From an uncultured Methanobrevibacter sp. (lineage in GTDB: Archaea > Methanobacteriota > Methanobacteria > Methanobacteriales > Methanobacteriaceae), in the NCBI GenBank assembly GCA_902795935.1, contig CADBMS010000070.1:1-6202 (forward strand): DNA of 6,202 bases, in the 5' to 3' direction. The notes under the pieces were generated by a model. The model searched no databases, was not told the origin of the DNA, and worked only from the letters and a program-made list of their open reading frames with translations. The translations under genes and the position numbers were made by a program. Positions within the stretch are counted from its first letter, which is position 1; every line of letters starts with the position of its first letter. Below are positions 1 through 4,182 of the stretch, piece after piece.

Positions 1-1
1 T

Positions 2-133
2 ATAAAACAAAATATGAAACTATATGAATTCACAACAACAGGAATAGAAAACACAAACATAGAATTCAAACTATACACAATAGGACAGAACCTAAAAAGA
101 ACATACAACGAAATACAAACAAAAAACAACTAA
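2..133 (+). CDS. C-terminal end of an IS1182-like transposase (partial)
   Basis: An open frame runs in from the left window edge and ends at TAA 131-133, giving 43 residues. The stretch Asn-Met-Lys-Leu-Tyr-Glu-Phe-Thr-Thr-Thr-Gly followed by an Asn-Leu-Lys-Arg motif near the end resembles the tail of IS1182-type DDE transposases (DDE_Tnp_1 group). In that family, a 'NMxxxEFxTRG...EFxLxxxxHNLKR' block sits just after the last catalytic acidic residue. The catalytic core lies outside the window, so I cannot tell whether the gene is intact. Its DNA is as AT-rich as the toxin-antitoxin genes beside it, and it converges on the toxin gene that ends at 208. Family membership rests on pattern recognition of a short segment and is moderately sure. 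Confidence 0.68.
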   Translation: MKQNMKLYEFTTTGIENTNIEFKLYTIGQNLKRTYNEIQTKNN

Positions 134-207
134 AAAAAATAAATGAAGAAGAAATATAAAAAAATCAGAAAAAACAAAAATCAGTTAAAATTTTTGCGCC
201 ACATCCT
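134..207 (-). terminator. T-rich termination region for the 208-714 toxin operon
   Basis: This is the short spacer between the converging transposase tail and toxin gene. Read on the - strand downstream of the toxin stop, it is a succession of T-runs of 4 to 7 bases (about 190 down to 154), the usual archaeal oligo-T termination signal. No hairpin is needed or seen. The spacer might also hold the right end of the insertion sequence, but its partner terminal repeat would be outside the window. Confidence 0.45.
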
Positions 208-477
208 CTAATATTGTGAGTATTCGTCTTTGCGGTATATTATTGAGACTATTTCTATGTTATTTTTGGATGTGAAGAATATTATTCTGTAGTTTCCTAC
301 TCTTGTACGTTTACATTTTGGGCATTTTTTACTTTTTAGTTGTTTAAATTGGGGATTATTTGGGTTTTGTTTAATTTCGTTATATTTGAGTAATATTCTT
401 TTAATTAATTGTTTATTGTTGTTGTGTTTTTTACGGAATTTACTGGCATCTTTATGTTCATAAATTGAATATGACAT
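208..477 (-). CDS. relE: RelE/ParE-family toxin (first copy), with CPKC motif
   Basis: This 89-residue protein has the length and pattern of a RelE/ParE superfamily toxin, usually a ribosome-dependent mRNA endonuclease (RelE) or, more rarely, a gyrase poison (ParE). The N-terminal half (about 5-40) is lysine-rich and helical. The C-terminal sheet carries Arg57, Arg59-Val-Gly, Tyr63-Arg64-Ile-Ile and a terminal Tyr81-Arg82-Lys83-Asp84-x-Tyr86, matching the family's 'RVGxYRIIY...HRxxxY' core with basic catalytic residues. Unusually, Cys52-Pro-Lys-Cys55 sits just before this core, and the same motif recurs in the paralogue at 3688. It starts 9 bases after the antitoxin stop, with a weak AGGTCA-like ribosome site over the antitoxin stop codon, so translation is probably coupled. 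The stop is TAG at 208-210. Class assignment is firm; whether it cuts mRNA is inferred. Confidence 0.88.
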   Translation of the reverse strand: MSYSIYEHKDASKFRKKHNNNKQLIKRILLKYNEIKQNPNNPQFKQLKSKKCPKCKRTRVGNYRIIFFTSKNNIEIVSIIYRKDEYSQY

Positions 478-486
478 ATTTTTGAC

Positions 487-714
487 CTATATTTTTTTTA
501 ATTCTTCTTCAATATCTATTTTGGTAGTATCTGAATAATCTCCACTTTCAAATTTCTCTATTCTTTTATTAAATTCTTCAGCTTCTTCATCAGTAAACTC
601 TTCATTAACTTCATCCAATAATCTTTGTATTATATCATTATAAGTGTCATTTTTAGTTCCCCTAAGGCCTAACTGGTAATGCACACTATCACTTACTTTA
701 ATTGTTTTTGACAT
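487..714 (-). CDS. Antitoxin of the first RelE module (ribbon-helix-helix-like, acidic tail)
   Basis: This 75-residue protein is encoded just upstream of the toxin. The N-terminus (Met-Ser-Lys-Thr-Ile-Lys-Val-Ser, then 'YNDIIQRLL') follows the beta-strand plus two-helix pattern of small archaeal antitoxins (VapB/RelB-like, DUF7557 style) that bind DNA as ribbon-helix-helix dimers. The C-terminal half (about 38-75) is very acidic and should wrap the basic toxin. The start chosen is ATG 712-714, because GGGTGA lies 4 bases before it. A GTG at 724-726 would add four residues but overlaps that ribosome site and lacks one of its own. The block from Asn-Glu-Glu-Phe-Thr-Asp-Glu-Glu-Ala to the Glu-Lys-Phe-Glu-x-Gly stretch is nearly identical in the antitoxin at 3428, so the modules are paralogues. 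It probably represses its own operon through the site at 752-766. Confidence 0.85.
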   Translation of the reverse strand: MSKTIKVSDSVHYQLGLRGTKNDTYNDIIQRLLDEVNEEFTDEEAEEFNKRIEKFESGDYSDTTKIDIEEELKKI

Positions 715-751
715 AAAATCACCCACATATTTTTTTATACTGATTACATCA

Positions 752-766
752 ATTATACCAATTATA
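752..766 (-). promoter_or_regulatory. Putative operator of the first toxin-antitoxin operon
   Basis: On the - strand the sequence reads TATAATTGGTATAAT, an imperfect palindrome around TTG. It matches the perfect palindrome before the second module (core 3387-3401) at 13 of 15 positions. It lies 37 bases upstream of the antitoxin ATG and about 44 bases downstream of the proposed TATA box. In the second module the equivalent gap is about 43 bases. A position just after the transcription start fits an autorepressor that blocks the polymerase. Confidence 0.6.
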
Positions 767-810
767 ACATTTATAATCCCTTAAATAAAAACATAACCAT
801 TTCTTTTTCT

Positions 811-820
811 TATTTATAAA
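811..820 (-). promoter_or_regulatory. Putative TATA box for the first toxin-antitoxin operon
   Basis: On the - strand the sequence is TTTATAAATA, an archaeal TATA element. It would start transcription near 785-790 and leave a leader of roughly 70 bases that includes the operator-like site. A second candidate, TTATAAAT near 768-775, lies closer to the gene. The upstream one is preferred because it reproduces the TATA-to-operator spacing of the paralogous module. Confidence 0.4.
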
Positions 821-845
821 AATGATCCAAAAAAATTTTTTTAGG

Positions 846-908
846 ATAAATGGTGAAAGGGTCATTTATTTATGGTATAAGAACCGTTTTTTTTTACTTC
901 GTTATACT
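846..908 (+). repeat. Dispersed intergenic repeat, copy 1
   Basis: This is the first of three related intergenic elements in the same orientation (others at 2405 and 4024). It begins ATAAATGG and contains AAATG (848-852) facing CATTT (863-867), a short stem. TTATGGTATAA follows, then the 19-base string GTTTTTTTTTACTTCGTTA (886-904), which is identical at 2447-2465. The intervening sequence is alignable with few gaps. It lies between the divergent antitoxin promoter and the ATPase gene. The nine-T run could end transcription arriving on the + strand. The function is unknown. Confidence 0.7.
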
Positions 909-929
909 AGAATTTATTATGAAGTAAAA
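892..929 (+). repeat. Perfect 9-bp inverted repeat (hairpin) at the end of repeat copy 1
   Basis: TTTTACTTC (892-900) is exactly complementary to GAAGTAAAA (921-929), with a 20-base loop that can pair further in part. The left arm is the conserved end of the dispersed repeat. The T-run precedes the hairpin, so it is not a bacterial-style intrinsic terminator on the + strand, and no T-run follows it on the - strand either. Confidence 0.6.
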
Positions 930-969
930 TCTTTAGAGATATTATTTTTTTTCATGAAAAACTATTATT

Positions 970-1044
970 ACTTAAATGTAAATAGTATAATTACTTAAAT
1001 ATTTATGGTATAATCACTTAAATGTAAATAGTATAATTACTTAA
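970..1044 (+). repeat. Three tandem 23-bp direct repeats (iterons) plus a partial fourth, before the ATPase gene
   Basis: Units start at 970, 993 and 1016, each beginning ACTTAAAT and each containing GTATAAT. Units 1 and 3 are identical over all 23 bases. The middle unit differs at 5 positions. A fourth start, ACTTAA, occurs at 1039-1044 just before the ribosome site, so units 1 and 3 with their following bases match over 29 bases. The 23-bp period is close to two helical turns, which would put the copies on the same DNA face. This suggests cooperative protein binding at the promoter of the ATPase gene. The TATA-like GGTATAAT at 1007-1014 in the middle unit is the best-placed promoter element, giving a start near 1035 and a leader of about 20 bases. 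Confidence 0.8.
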
Positions 1045-1046
1045 TT

Positions 1047-1050
1047 GGTG
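1047..1050 (+). promoter_or_regulatory. Ribosome binding site of the ATPase gene
   Basis: GGTG is followed by a 5-base spacer and then ATG at 1056. This is the archaeal 16S-complementary core used repeatedly in the window, and it fixes the ATPase start. Confidence 0.7.
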
Positions 1051-1055
1051 CTAAT

Positions 1056-2336
1056 ATGGATTATATTAAAAGGTATGTTGATGAAGAATTAAAGCATGTA
1101 CTTGAATGTATGGGGGCTGTTTTAATAGTTGGACCAAAATGGTGTGGTAAAACAACTACTGCTACTCAGTTTGCTAAATCAATAATTGAATTACAACATC
1201 CTACATTAGGTAAATCATACATTGAACTAGCCGATGCAGATCCACTATTATTATTGGACCAAGAAAAACCATTATTAATTGATGAATGGCAAATGGCCCC
1301 TGAATTATGGGATGCAGTACGATATTCTGTTGATAAAACCGATAGTTATGGATTATACATTTTAACCGGTTCTACTATAGTTGATAACTCTAAAATAAAT
1401 CATAAAGGTGTTGGAAGAATCCATAGGCTGATGATGAGGCCTATGAGTTTATATGAAAGTGGTGATTCCAATGGTAAAATCTCACTAATCGATTTATTTA
1501 ATGATAAAAATGTTAAAATTAATGGAATTACCTCAAATTTATCTTTAAAAGATTTAACTTTCCTAGCTTCTCGTGGAGGTTGGCCAGAAACATTAAACAT
1601 TGAAGATAAACAAAAACAATTAATTGTGGCATCATCTTATTTTGATAACATATGTCGTGATGACACTTATAATATTGATGGCGTTAAACGTGATTCAAAA
1701 ATATTTGAAGCAATACTCAGGTCTTATTCACGTAACATTTCAACATTAGTTAATAATACAAAAATAATGGCCGATATTGAGGAAAATTATGGTAAAATCT
1801 CTGAACCTACCTTTTATTCATATATTTCTGTTTTAAAAAATCTATTTGTTATTGATAATGTTCCTGCATGGACGCCTAATATTCGTTCAAAGCAAAAAAT
1901 AAGAAAAACAGAAAAAAAGGAATTTATAGATCCATCACTTGCAGTTGCAGGACTCAATGTAACCCCCGAAATGTTGATTTATGATTTAGAAACTTTCGGA
2001 TTCATTTTTGAAACATTATGTATCCGGGATTTAAAAGTATATTCAGCACCATTAGGTGGAAAAGTATTATATTATAATGATGCTACATTGGAAGTAGATT
2101 GTGTTTTACAAATTGCTGATGGACGTTATGGATTAATAGAGTTTAAATTAGGTGATAATAGAATTAATGAAGGAGCCCAAACTTTATTAAAAATGGATAA
2201 GTTAATTAAACAAAAAATTGCTACTGGCGATACACATATCCCAGAACCTAGCTTTTTAGCAGTTATAACTGGTGGACAAATTGCAAGAGTTCGAAAAGAT
2301 GGAGTAATGGTAATTCCAATCGACACATTAAGATAA
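1056..2336 (+). CDS. AAA_14/DUF4143 ATPase with PD-(D/E)xK-like C-terminal domain
   Basis: This 426-residue protein is a stand-alone P-loop ATPase of the AAA_14 plus DUF4143 architecture, at typical full length for the family. Visible motifs are Walker A Gly26-Pro-Lys-Trp-Cys-Gly-Lys32-Thr-Thr, Walker B Leu-Leu-Ile-Asp76-Glu77-Trp, a sensor-like Ile-Leu-Thr-Gly-Ser-Thr (102-107), the family signature Gly-Arg-Ile...Met-Arg-Pro-Met-Ser-Leu-Tyr-Glu (120-134), and Arg-Gly-Gly-Trp-Pro (173-177). The C-terminal domain (about 200-365) has Phe-Ile-Phe-Glu319, Glu346-Val-Asp348 and Glu362-Phe-Lys364, placed like the acidic/lysine residues of restriction-endonuclease-fold nucleases. No signal peptide or membrane segment is seen, so it should be cytosolic. 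The role is poorly defined for the family. Such genes are widespread in archaea and bacteria and often lie in mobile or defence neighbourhoods. The iterons in front of it suggest tight regulation. The start ATG has GGTG 5 bases upstream. Confidence 0.9.
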   Translation: MDYIKRYVDEELKHVLECMGAVLIVGPKWCGKTTTATQFAKSIIELQHPTLGKSYIELADADPLLLLDQEKPLLIDEWQMAPELWDAVRYSVDKTDSYGLYILTGSTIVDNSKINHKGVGRIHRLMMRPMSLYESGDSNGKISLIDLFNDKNVKINGITSNLSLKDLTFLASRGGWPETLNIEDKQKQLIVASSYFDNICRDDTYNIDGVKRDSKIFEAILRSYSRNISTLVNNTKIMADIEENYGKISEPTFYSYISVLKNLFVIDNVPAWTPNIRSKQKIRKTEKKEFIDPSLAVAGLNVTPEMLIYDLETFGFIFETLCIRDLKVYSAPLGGKVLYYNDATLEVDCVLQIADGRYGLIEFKLGDNRINEGAQTLLKMDKLIKQKIATGDTHIPEPSFLAVITGGQIARVRKDGVMVIPIDTLR

Positions 2337-2340
2337 ACTA

Positions 2341-2347
2341 TTTTTTT
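2341..2347 (+). terminator. Oligo-T terminator after the ATPase gene
   Basis: A run of seven T residues begins 4 bases after the ATPase stop codon (TAA 2334-2336). There is no hairpin, as expected for archaeal intrinsic termination. Confidence 0.55.
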
Positions 2348-2404
2348 ACAATTATTTACTTACTTATTTTGTTTAATTTATAGTTATTTAAAGCAAATAT
2401 TTTA

Positions 2405-2469
2405 ATAAATGGAGTAATGGCCATTTTATTCATGGTATAAAAATCTGTTTTTTTTTACTTCGTTAACTT
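2405..2469 (+). repeat. Dispersed intergenic repeat, copy 2
   Basis: This element aligns with copy 1 over about 60 bases, from ATAAATGG to the shared 19-base GTTTTTTTTTACTTCGTTA (2447-2465). The internal stem is longer here: AAATGG (2407-2412) pairs with CCATTT (2421-2426). CATGGTATAA replaces TATGGTATAA. Its end, ACTTCGTTAACTT (2457-2469), is identical to the end of copy 3. With copy 1 it brackets the ATPase gene as a direct repeat about 1.56 kb apart. Confidence 0.7.
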
Positions 2470-2483
2470 GTCCTTAAACGAAG
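2458..2483 (+). repeat. 7-bp inverted repeat at the end of repeat copy 2
   Basis: CTTCGTT (2458-2464) pairs with AACGAAG (2477-2483) across a 12-base loop. In copy 1 the same conserved left arm pairs with a different downstream partner, so the ability to fold is kept while the flanking sequence differs. Confidence 0.5.
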
Positions 2484-2505
2484 AGGATTTAATTCAAAAA
2501 AAATT

Positions 2506-2513
2506 TTTATATA
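2506..2513 (+). promoter_or_regulatory. TATA box for the nucleotidyltransferase/HEPN operon
   Basis: TTTATATA follows an A-run that could act as a BRE. The whole stretch (2496-2518) closely resembles the promoter of the second RelE module at about 3326-3349. Transcription should begin near 2535-2540, leaving a leader of about 70 bases. The inverted repeat ATTCTA (2525-2530) / TAGAAT (2537-2542) overlaps the predicted start and could be an operator. That part is weak. Confidence 0.6.
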
Positions 2514-2609
2514 AAAAAGATGGGATTCTACATAAATAGAATTATTTATTATTAATAAAAGATATAATCTAAATTTATATTATTAATTCATTTTTTGGTG
2601 ATTTTTATC

Positions 2610-2915
2610 ATGAATAATCGAGTTGAAATTGCTAAAGAGTTTGCAAAAGCTATTAAATCAGAATATATTATAAAAATAATTCTCTACGGCTCAGTTGCTC
2701 GTGGAGAAGATAGTGAAGACTCAGATATAGATATATTAGTCATATCAAATCATTGGGATAAAATTGATGATAAAATTGATGATGAAATAGCATGGATTAT
2801 GTATGATAAAGGAGAACTTATCTCAGCTAAAGTAATGCCTGAAGAAATATTCAACAAAACCAAAAATTGGTCATATTTAACTAATGTTTTAAGAGACTGT
2901 GTAACAATTGGATGA
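2610..2915 (+). CDS. Minimal nucleotidyltransferase (MNT), antitoxin partner of the HEPN protein
   Basis: This 101-residue protein belongs to the minimal nucleotidyltransferase family of the polymerase-beta superfamily. Strand and loop residues Leu-Tyr-Gly27-Ser28 are followed exactly ten residues later by Asp39-Ile-Asp41. That is the GSx10DxD signature that holds metal and nucleotide. In characterised MNT/HEPN systems (MntA/HepT), the nucleotidyltransferase neutralises the HEPN ribonuclease by attaching AMP residues, which is the likely role here. The start is ATG 2610, with GGTGA at 2597-2601, 8 bases before it. A TTG at 2595 in the same frame would overlap the ribosome site. The stop TGA (2913-2915) lies inside the start of the HEPN gene, so the two are translationally coupled in the usual MNT-first order. 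Confidence 0.9.
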   Translation: MNNRVEIAKEFAKAIKSEYIIKIILYGSVARGEDSEDSDIDILVISNHWDKIDDKIDDEIAWIMYDKGELISAKVMPEEIFNKTKNWSYLTNVLRDCVTIG

Positions 2916-3285
2916 AAACGAAATAAAAGCACTTATTAATAAAGCTGAAACCAAACTAAAAAATAGTAAACTCTTATTTGAAAATGAAAGTTACGCAGAT
3001 TCAGTTACATTCTCATATTACGCCATGTTTATATGTGCTAAAACATTACTACTCAAAAAAGACTGCAATATCCCCAAAACACATGGCGGATTAATCCAAT
3101 TATTCAGTTTAAAATACGTACATGAAGATAAATTCAAATATAACACATACAAATATCTGGCTACTACTCAAAAAGAAAGAGAAGATGCTGATTATGAAGC
3201 ATTTGATTATATGGATAAAGAAAAAGCAAGTAAAAGAATCACTCATGCAGAAGAATTTTTAAAAGAAGCCCAACTATTCTTATAA
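2908..3285 (+). CDS. HEPN-domain protein, likely toxin of the MNT/HEPN pair (TTG start)
   Basis: This 125-residue, mostly helical protein resembles the HEPN family PF05168. Residues 5-50 form two helices, including Ser-Tyr-Tyr-Ala-Met-Phe (36-41) and Ala-Lys-Thr-Leu-Leu. Lys57-Thr-His59-Gly-Gly-Leu follows, and then Arg91-Glu-Asp-Ala-Asp95-Tyr96, the 'R-x-x-A-D-Y' block common in nucleotidyltransferase-linked HEPN proteins. The classic R-x4-6-H ribonuclease motif of HepT/DUF86 is not visible, so activity is uncertain. Only TTG 2908 can serve as a near-upstream start. An in-frame TAA lies at 2902-2904, the ATG at 2912 is in another frame, and the next in-frame ATG would delete the first helix. 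The gene overlaps the nucleotidyltransferase by 8 bases, which fits coupled translation and equal dosage. No T-run follows the stop, so transcripts may continue into the next antitoxin-toxin pair. Confidence 0.85.
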   Translation: MDENEIKALINKAETKLKNSKLLFENESYADSVTFSYYAMFICAKTLLLKKDCNIPKTHGGLIQLFSLKYVHEDKFKYNTYKYLATTQKEREDADYEAFDYMDKEKASKRITHAEEFLKEAQLFL

Positions 3286-3333
3286 AAAAATAAACAATAC
3301 TCACTTATCATCAATATATAATCACAAAAAAAA

Positions 3334-3343
3334 TTTATATATA
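3334..3343 (+). promoter_or_regulatory. TATA box of the second antitoxin/RelE operon
   Basis: TTTATATATA follows an A-run (3326-3333), a strong archaeal BRE/TATA arrangement. It predicts a start near 3365 and a leader of about 60 bases holding the operator at 3384-3402. Confidence 0.65.
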
Positions 3344-3383
3344 AAAAATAGGGAATGTGAGGGGTGTGTTGGTAAACTATTTA

Positions 3384-3402
3384 TAGTATACTTGGTATAC
3401 TA
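3384..3402 (+). promoter_or_regulatory. Palindromic operator of the second antitoxin/RelE operon
   Basis: TAGTATACTTGGTATACTA is a perfect inverted repeat with 8-base arms (3384-3391 and 3395-3402) around TTG. It lies just downstream of the predicted transcription start and 25 bases before the antitoxin ATG. That is where a ribbon-helix-helix antitoxin or toxin-antitoxin complex would repress its own operon. Its core recurs before the first module at 752-766. Confidence 0.7.
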
Positions 3403-3427
3403 ATAATTATGGTGGGTGTTAATAATT

Positions 3428-3691
3428 ATGTTGACTAAAACAATTAAAATTTCTCAAAGTACGCATGATGCTTTATCTAAATTAGCTTCTAAACAGGATA
3501 CTTTTAATGATGTAATAATACAGCTTATTAACTATTATAATGAAAATGAAGAATTCACAGATGAAGAAGCCGAATTTTACAATACTGAAATCGAAAAATT
3601 TGAAAACGGAAACCTAGACAATGTCACAAAAATAACCATGGAGGACTTAGAAGAACGAATAAAAAAATTAGAACAAGAGATTAAAAAATGA
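3428..3691 (+). CDS. Antitoxin of the second RelE module (ribbon-helix-helix-like, acidic tail)
   Basis: This 87-residue paralogue of the antitoxin at 487-714 begins Met-Leu-Thr-Lys-Thr-Ile-Lys-Ile-Ser, a DNA-binding strand. Helices around Leu-Ala-Ser-Lys and Phe-Asn-Asp-Val-Ile-Ile-Gln-Leu-Ile follow. The acidic toxin-wrapping half is almost the same as in the first copy (Glu-Glu-Phe-Thr-Asp-Glu-Glu-Ala-Glu and Ile-Glu-Lys-Phe-Glu-Asn-Gly). The charged C-terminal extension (about 70-87) is longer and may form a coiled coil. ATG 3428 is preferred over the in-frame GTG at 3416, because the G-rich ribosome site GGTGGGTG (3411-3418) covers that GTG. It overlaps the toxin start by ATGA, giving tight coupling. 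It probably binds the palindrome at 3384-3402. Confidence 0.86.
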   Translation: MLTKTIKISQSTHDALSKLASKQDTFNDVIIQLINYYNENEEFTDEEAEFYNTEIEKFENGNLDNVTKITMEDLEERIKKLEQEIKK

Positions 3692-3963
3692 CCTACGAAC
3701 TATTTGAACATGATAAAGCTAAAAAATTCTTCAAAAAACATAAAAATGATACCACATTATTGTTAAGAATTAACAAAGAATATATGAGAATCTTAACAAA
3801 CCCATTTGATTCAACATATAAAGAATTAAACAGTGTTAAATGCCCTAAATGTCACCGAGCACGCGTAGGTAATTTCAGAATAATATTCTACATATCAGAA
3901 ACACAAAAAAGAATAGAAATCGTAAATATCATACCACGTAAAGATAATTATAAACTATTCTAA
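3688..3963 (+). CDS. relE: RelE/ParE-family toxin (second copy), with CPKC motif
   Basis: This 91-residue paralogue of the toxin at 208-477 keeps the same layout. It has a basic helical N-half, then Cys52-Pro-Lys-Cys55-His56, Arg57, Arg59-Val-Gly-Asn-Phe-Arg64-Ile-Ile-Phe, and a final Pro83-Arg84-Lys85-Asp-Asn-Tyr88. The arginines, lysine and late tyrosine match the basic active-site positions of RelE-type mRNA endonucleases. The Cys pair is at exactly the same residue numbers as in the first copy. The start ATG overlaps the antitoxin stop (ATGA), and no separate ribosome site is needed. The gene ends at TAA 3961-3963 and is followed at once by a T-run. The RelE/ParE class is firm; the cellular target is inferred. 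Confidence 0.88.
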   Translation: MTYELFEHDKAKKFFKKHKNDTTLLLRINKEYMRILTNPFDSTYKELNSVKCPKCHRARVGNFRIIFYISETQKRIEIVNIIPRKDNYKLF

Positions 3964-3976
3964 TAAAAAAAATATA

Positions 3977-3983
3977 TTTTTTT
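3977..3983 (+). terminator. Oligo-T terminator after the second toxin gene
   Basis: Seven T residues begin 13 bases after the toxin stop codon, preceded by an AT-rich stretch with no hairpin. This is a typical archaeal termination site. Confidence 0.5.
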
Positions 3984-4023
3984 ATGATTGTCAAATAAAT
4001 AATTATTTTACTTGAAATTAAAA

Positions 4024-4064
4024 AAATGGACTTTTACCGTTGAATTCACTTCGTTAACTTAGTG
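4024..4064 (+). repeat. Dispersed intergenic repeat, copy 3 (shortened)
   Basis: This copy keeps the first block AAATGG (4024-4029), an ACCGTT also found in copy 1, and the terminal ACTTCGTTAACTT (4048-4060), identical to copy 2. The TATGGTATAA and nine-T parts are missing, so it is about 24 bases shorter. Its end forms an imperfect palindrome, from CACT (4047-4050) to AGTG (4061-4064) around GTTAAC. It marks the boundary between the toxin-antitoxin island and the more ordinary genes to the right. It is the weakest of the three copies. Confidence 0.5.
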
Positions 4065-4127
4065 ATTTAATGAATTAAATTAAACCAAATCCTAAAATTG
4101 TAATAATATTTTTGACATCATAACTAT

Positions 4128-4142
4128 AAAAAGATTGCTTTT
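4128..4142 (-). terminator. Weak terminator candidate after the acetyltransferase gene
   Basis: On the - strand a small stem (AAAAG, 4138-4142, with CTTTT, 4129-4133) is followed by a short T-run, about 40 bases past the acetyltransferase stop. The stem is only 5 bp, so this is tentative. Confidence 0.3.
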
Positions 4143-4182
4143 GTTGGATGGAACCTCTCCCAGATATAATGAAAATAAGATA

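Noticed and set aside
724..726. GTG as an upstream start for the first antitoxin (likewise TTG 2595 for the MNT and GTG 3416 for the second antitoxin)
   Set aside because: In each case the longer start overlaps or precedes the GG-rich ribosome site that is correctly placed for an ATG a few codons downstream.
886..929. Bacterial-type intrinsic terminator formed by the hairpin and T-run of repeat copy 1
   Set aside because: The T-run lies before, not after, the stem on the + strand, and on the - strand the stem is followed by A residues. Only the T-run alone could end archaeal transcription.
970..1044. CRISPR array
   Set aside because: The 23-bp units are directly adjacent with no variable spacers, and no cas genes are present. 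They are tandem iteron-like repeats.
1400..1600. Open frame on the - strand within the ATPase gene (a similar one lies at 2126-2326)
   Set aside because: Both overlap conserved coding sequence of the ATPase, have no GGTG site and give no family resemblance.
2299..2420. 12-base exact repeat ATGGAGTAATGG in the ATPase 3' end (2299-2310) and in repeat copy 2 (2409-2420)
   Set aside because: The match barely extends beyond 12 bases, is not shared by copy 1, and one instance is in coding sequence. Chance in AT-rich DNA cannot be excluded.
2912..2914. ATG as the HEPN start
   Set aside because: It is in a different frame and meets a stop after four codons. The HEPN frame must start at TTG 2908.
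2750..2932. Open frame on the - strand across the MNT/HEPN junction
   Set aside because: It is fully antisense to two genes with clear motifs, with no promoter or ribosome site.
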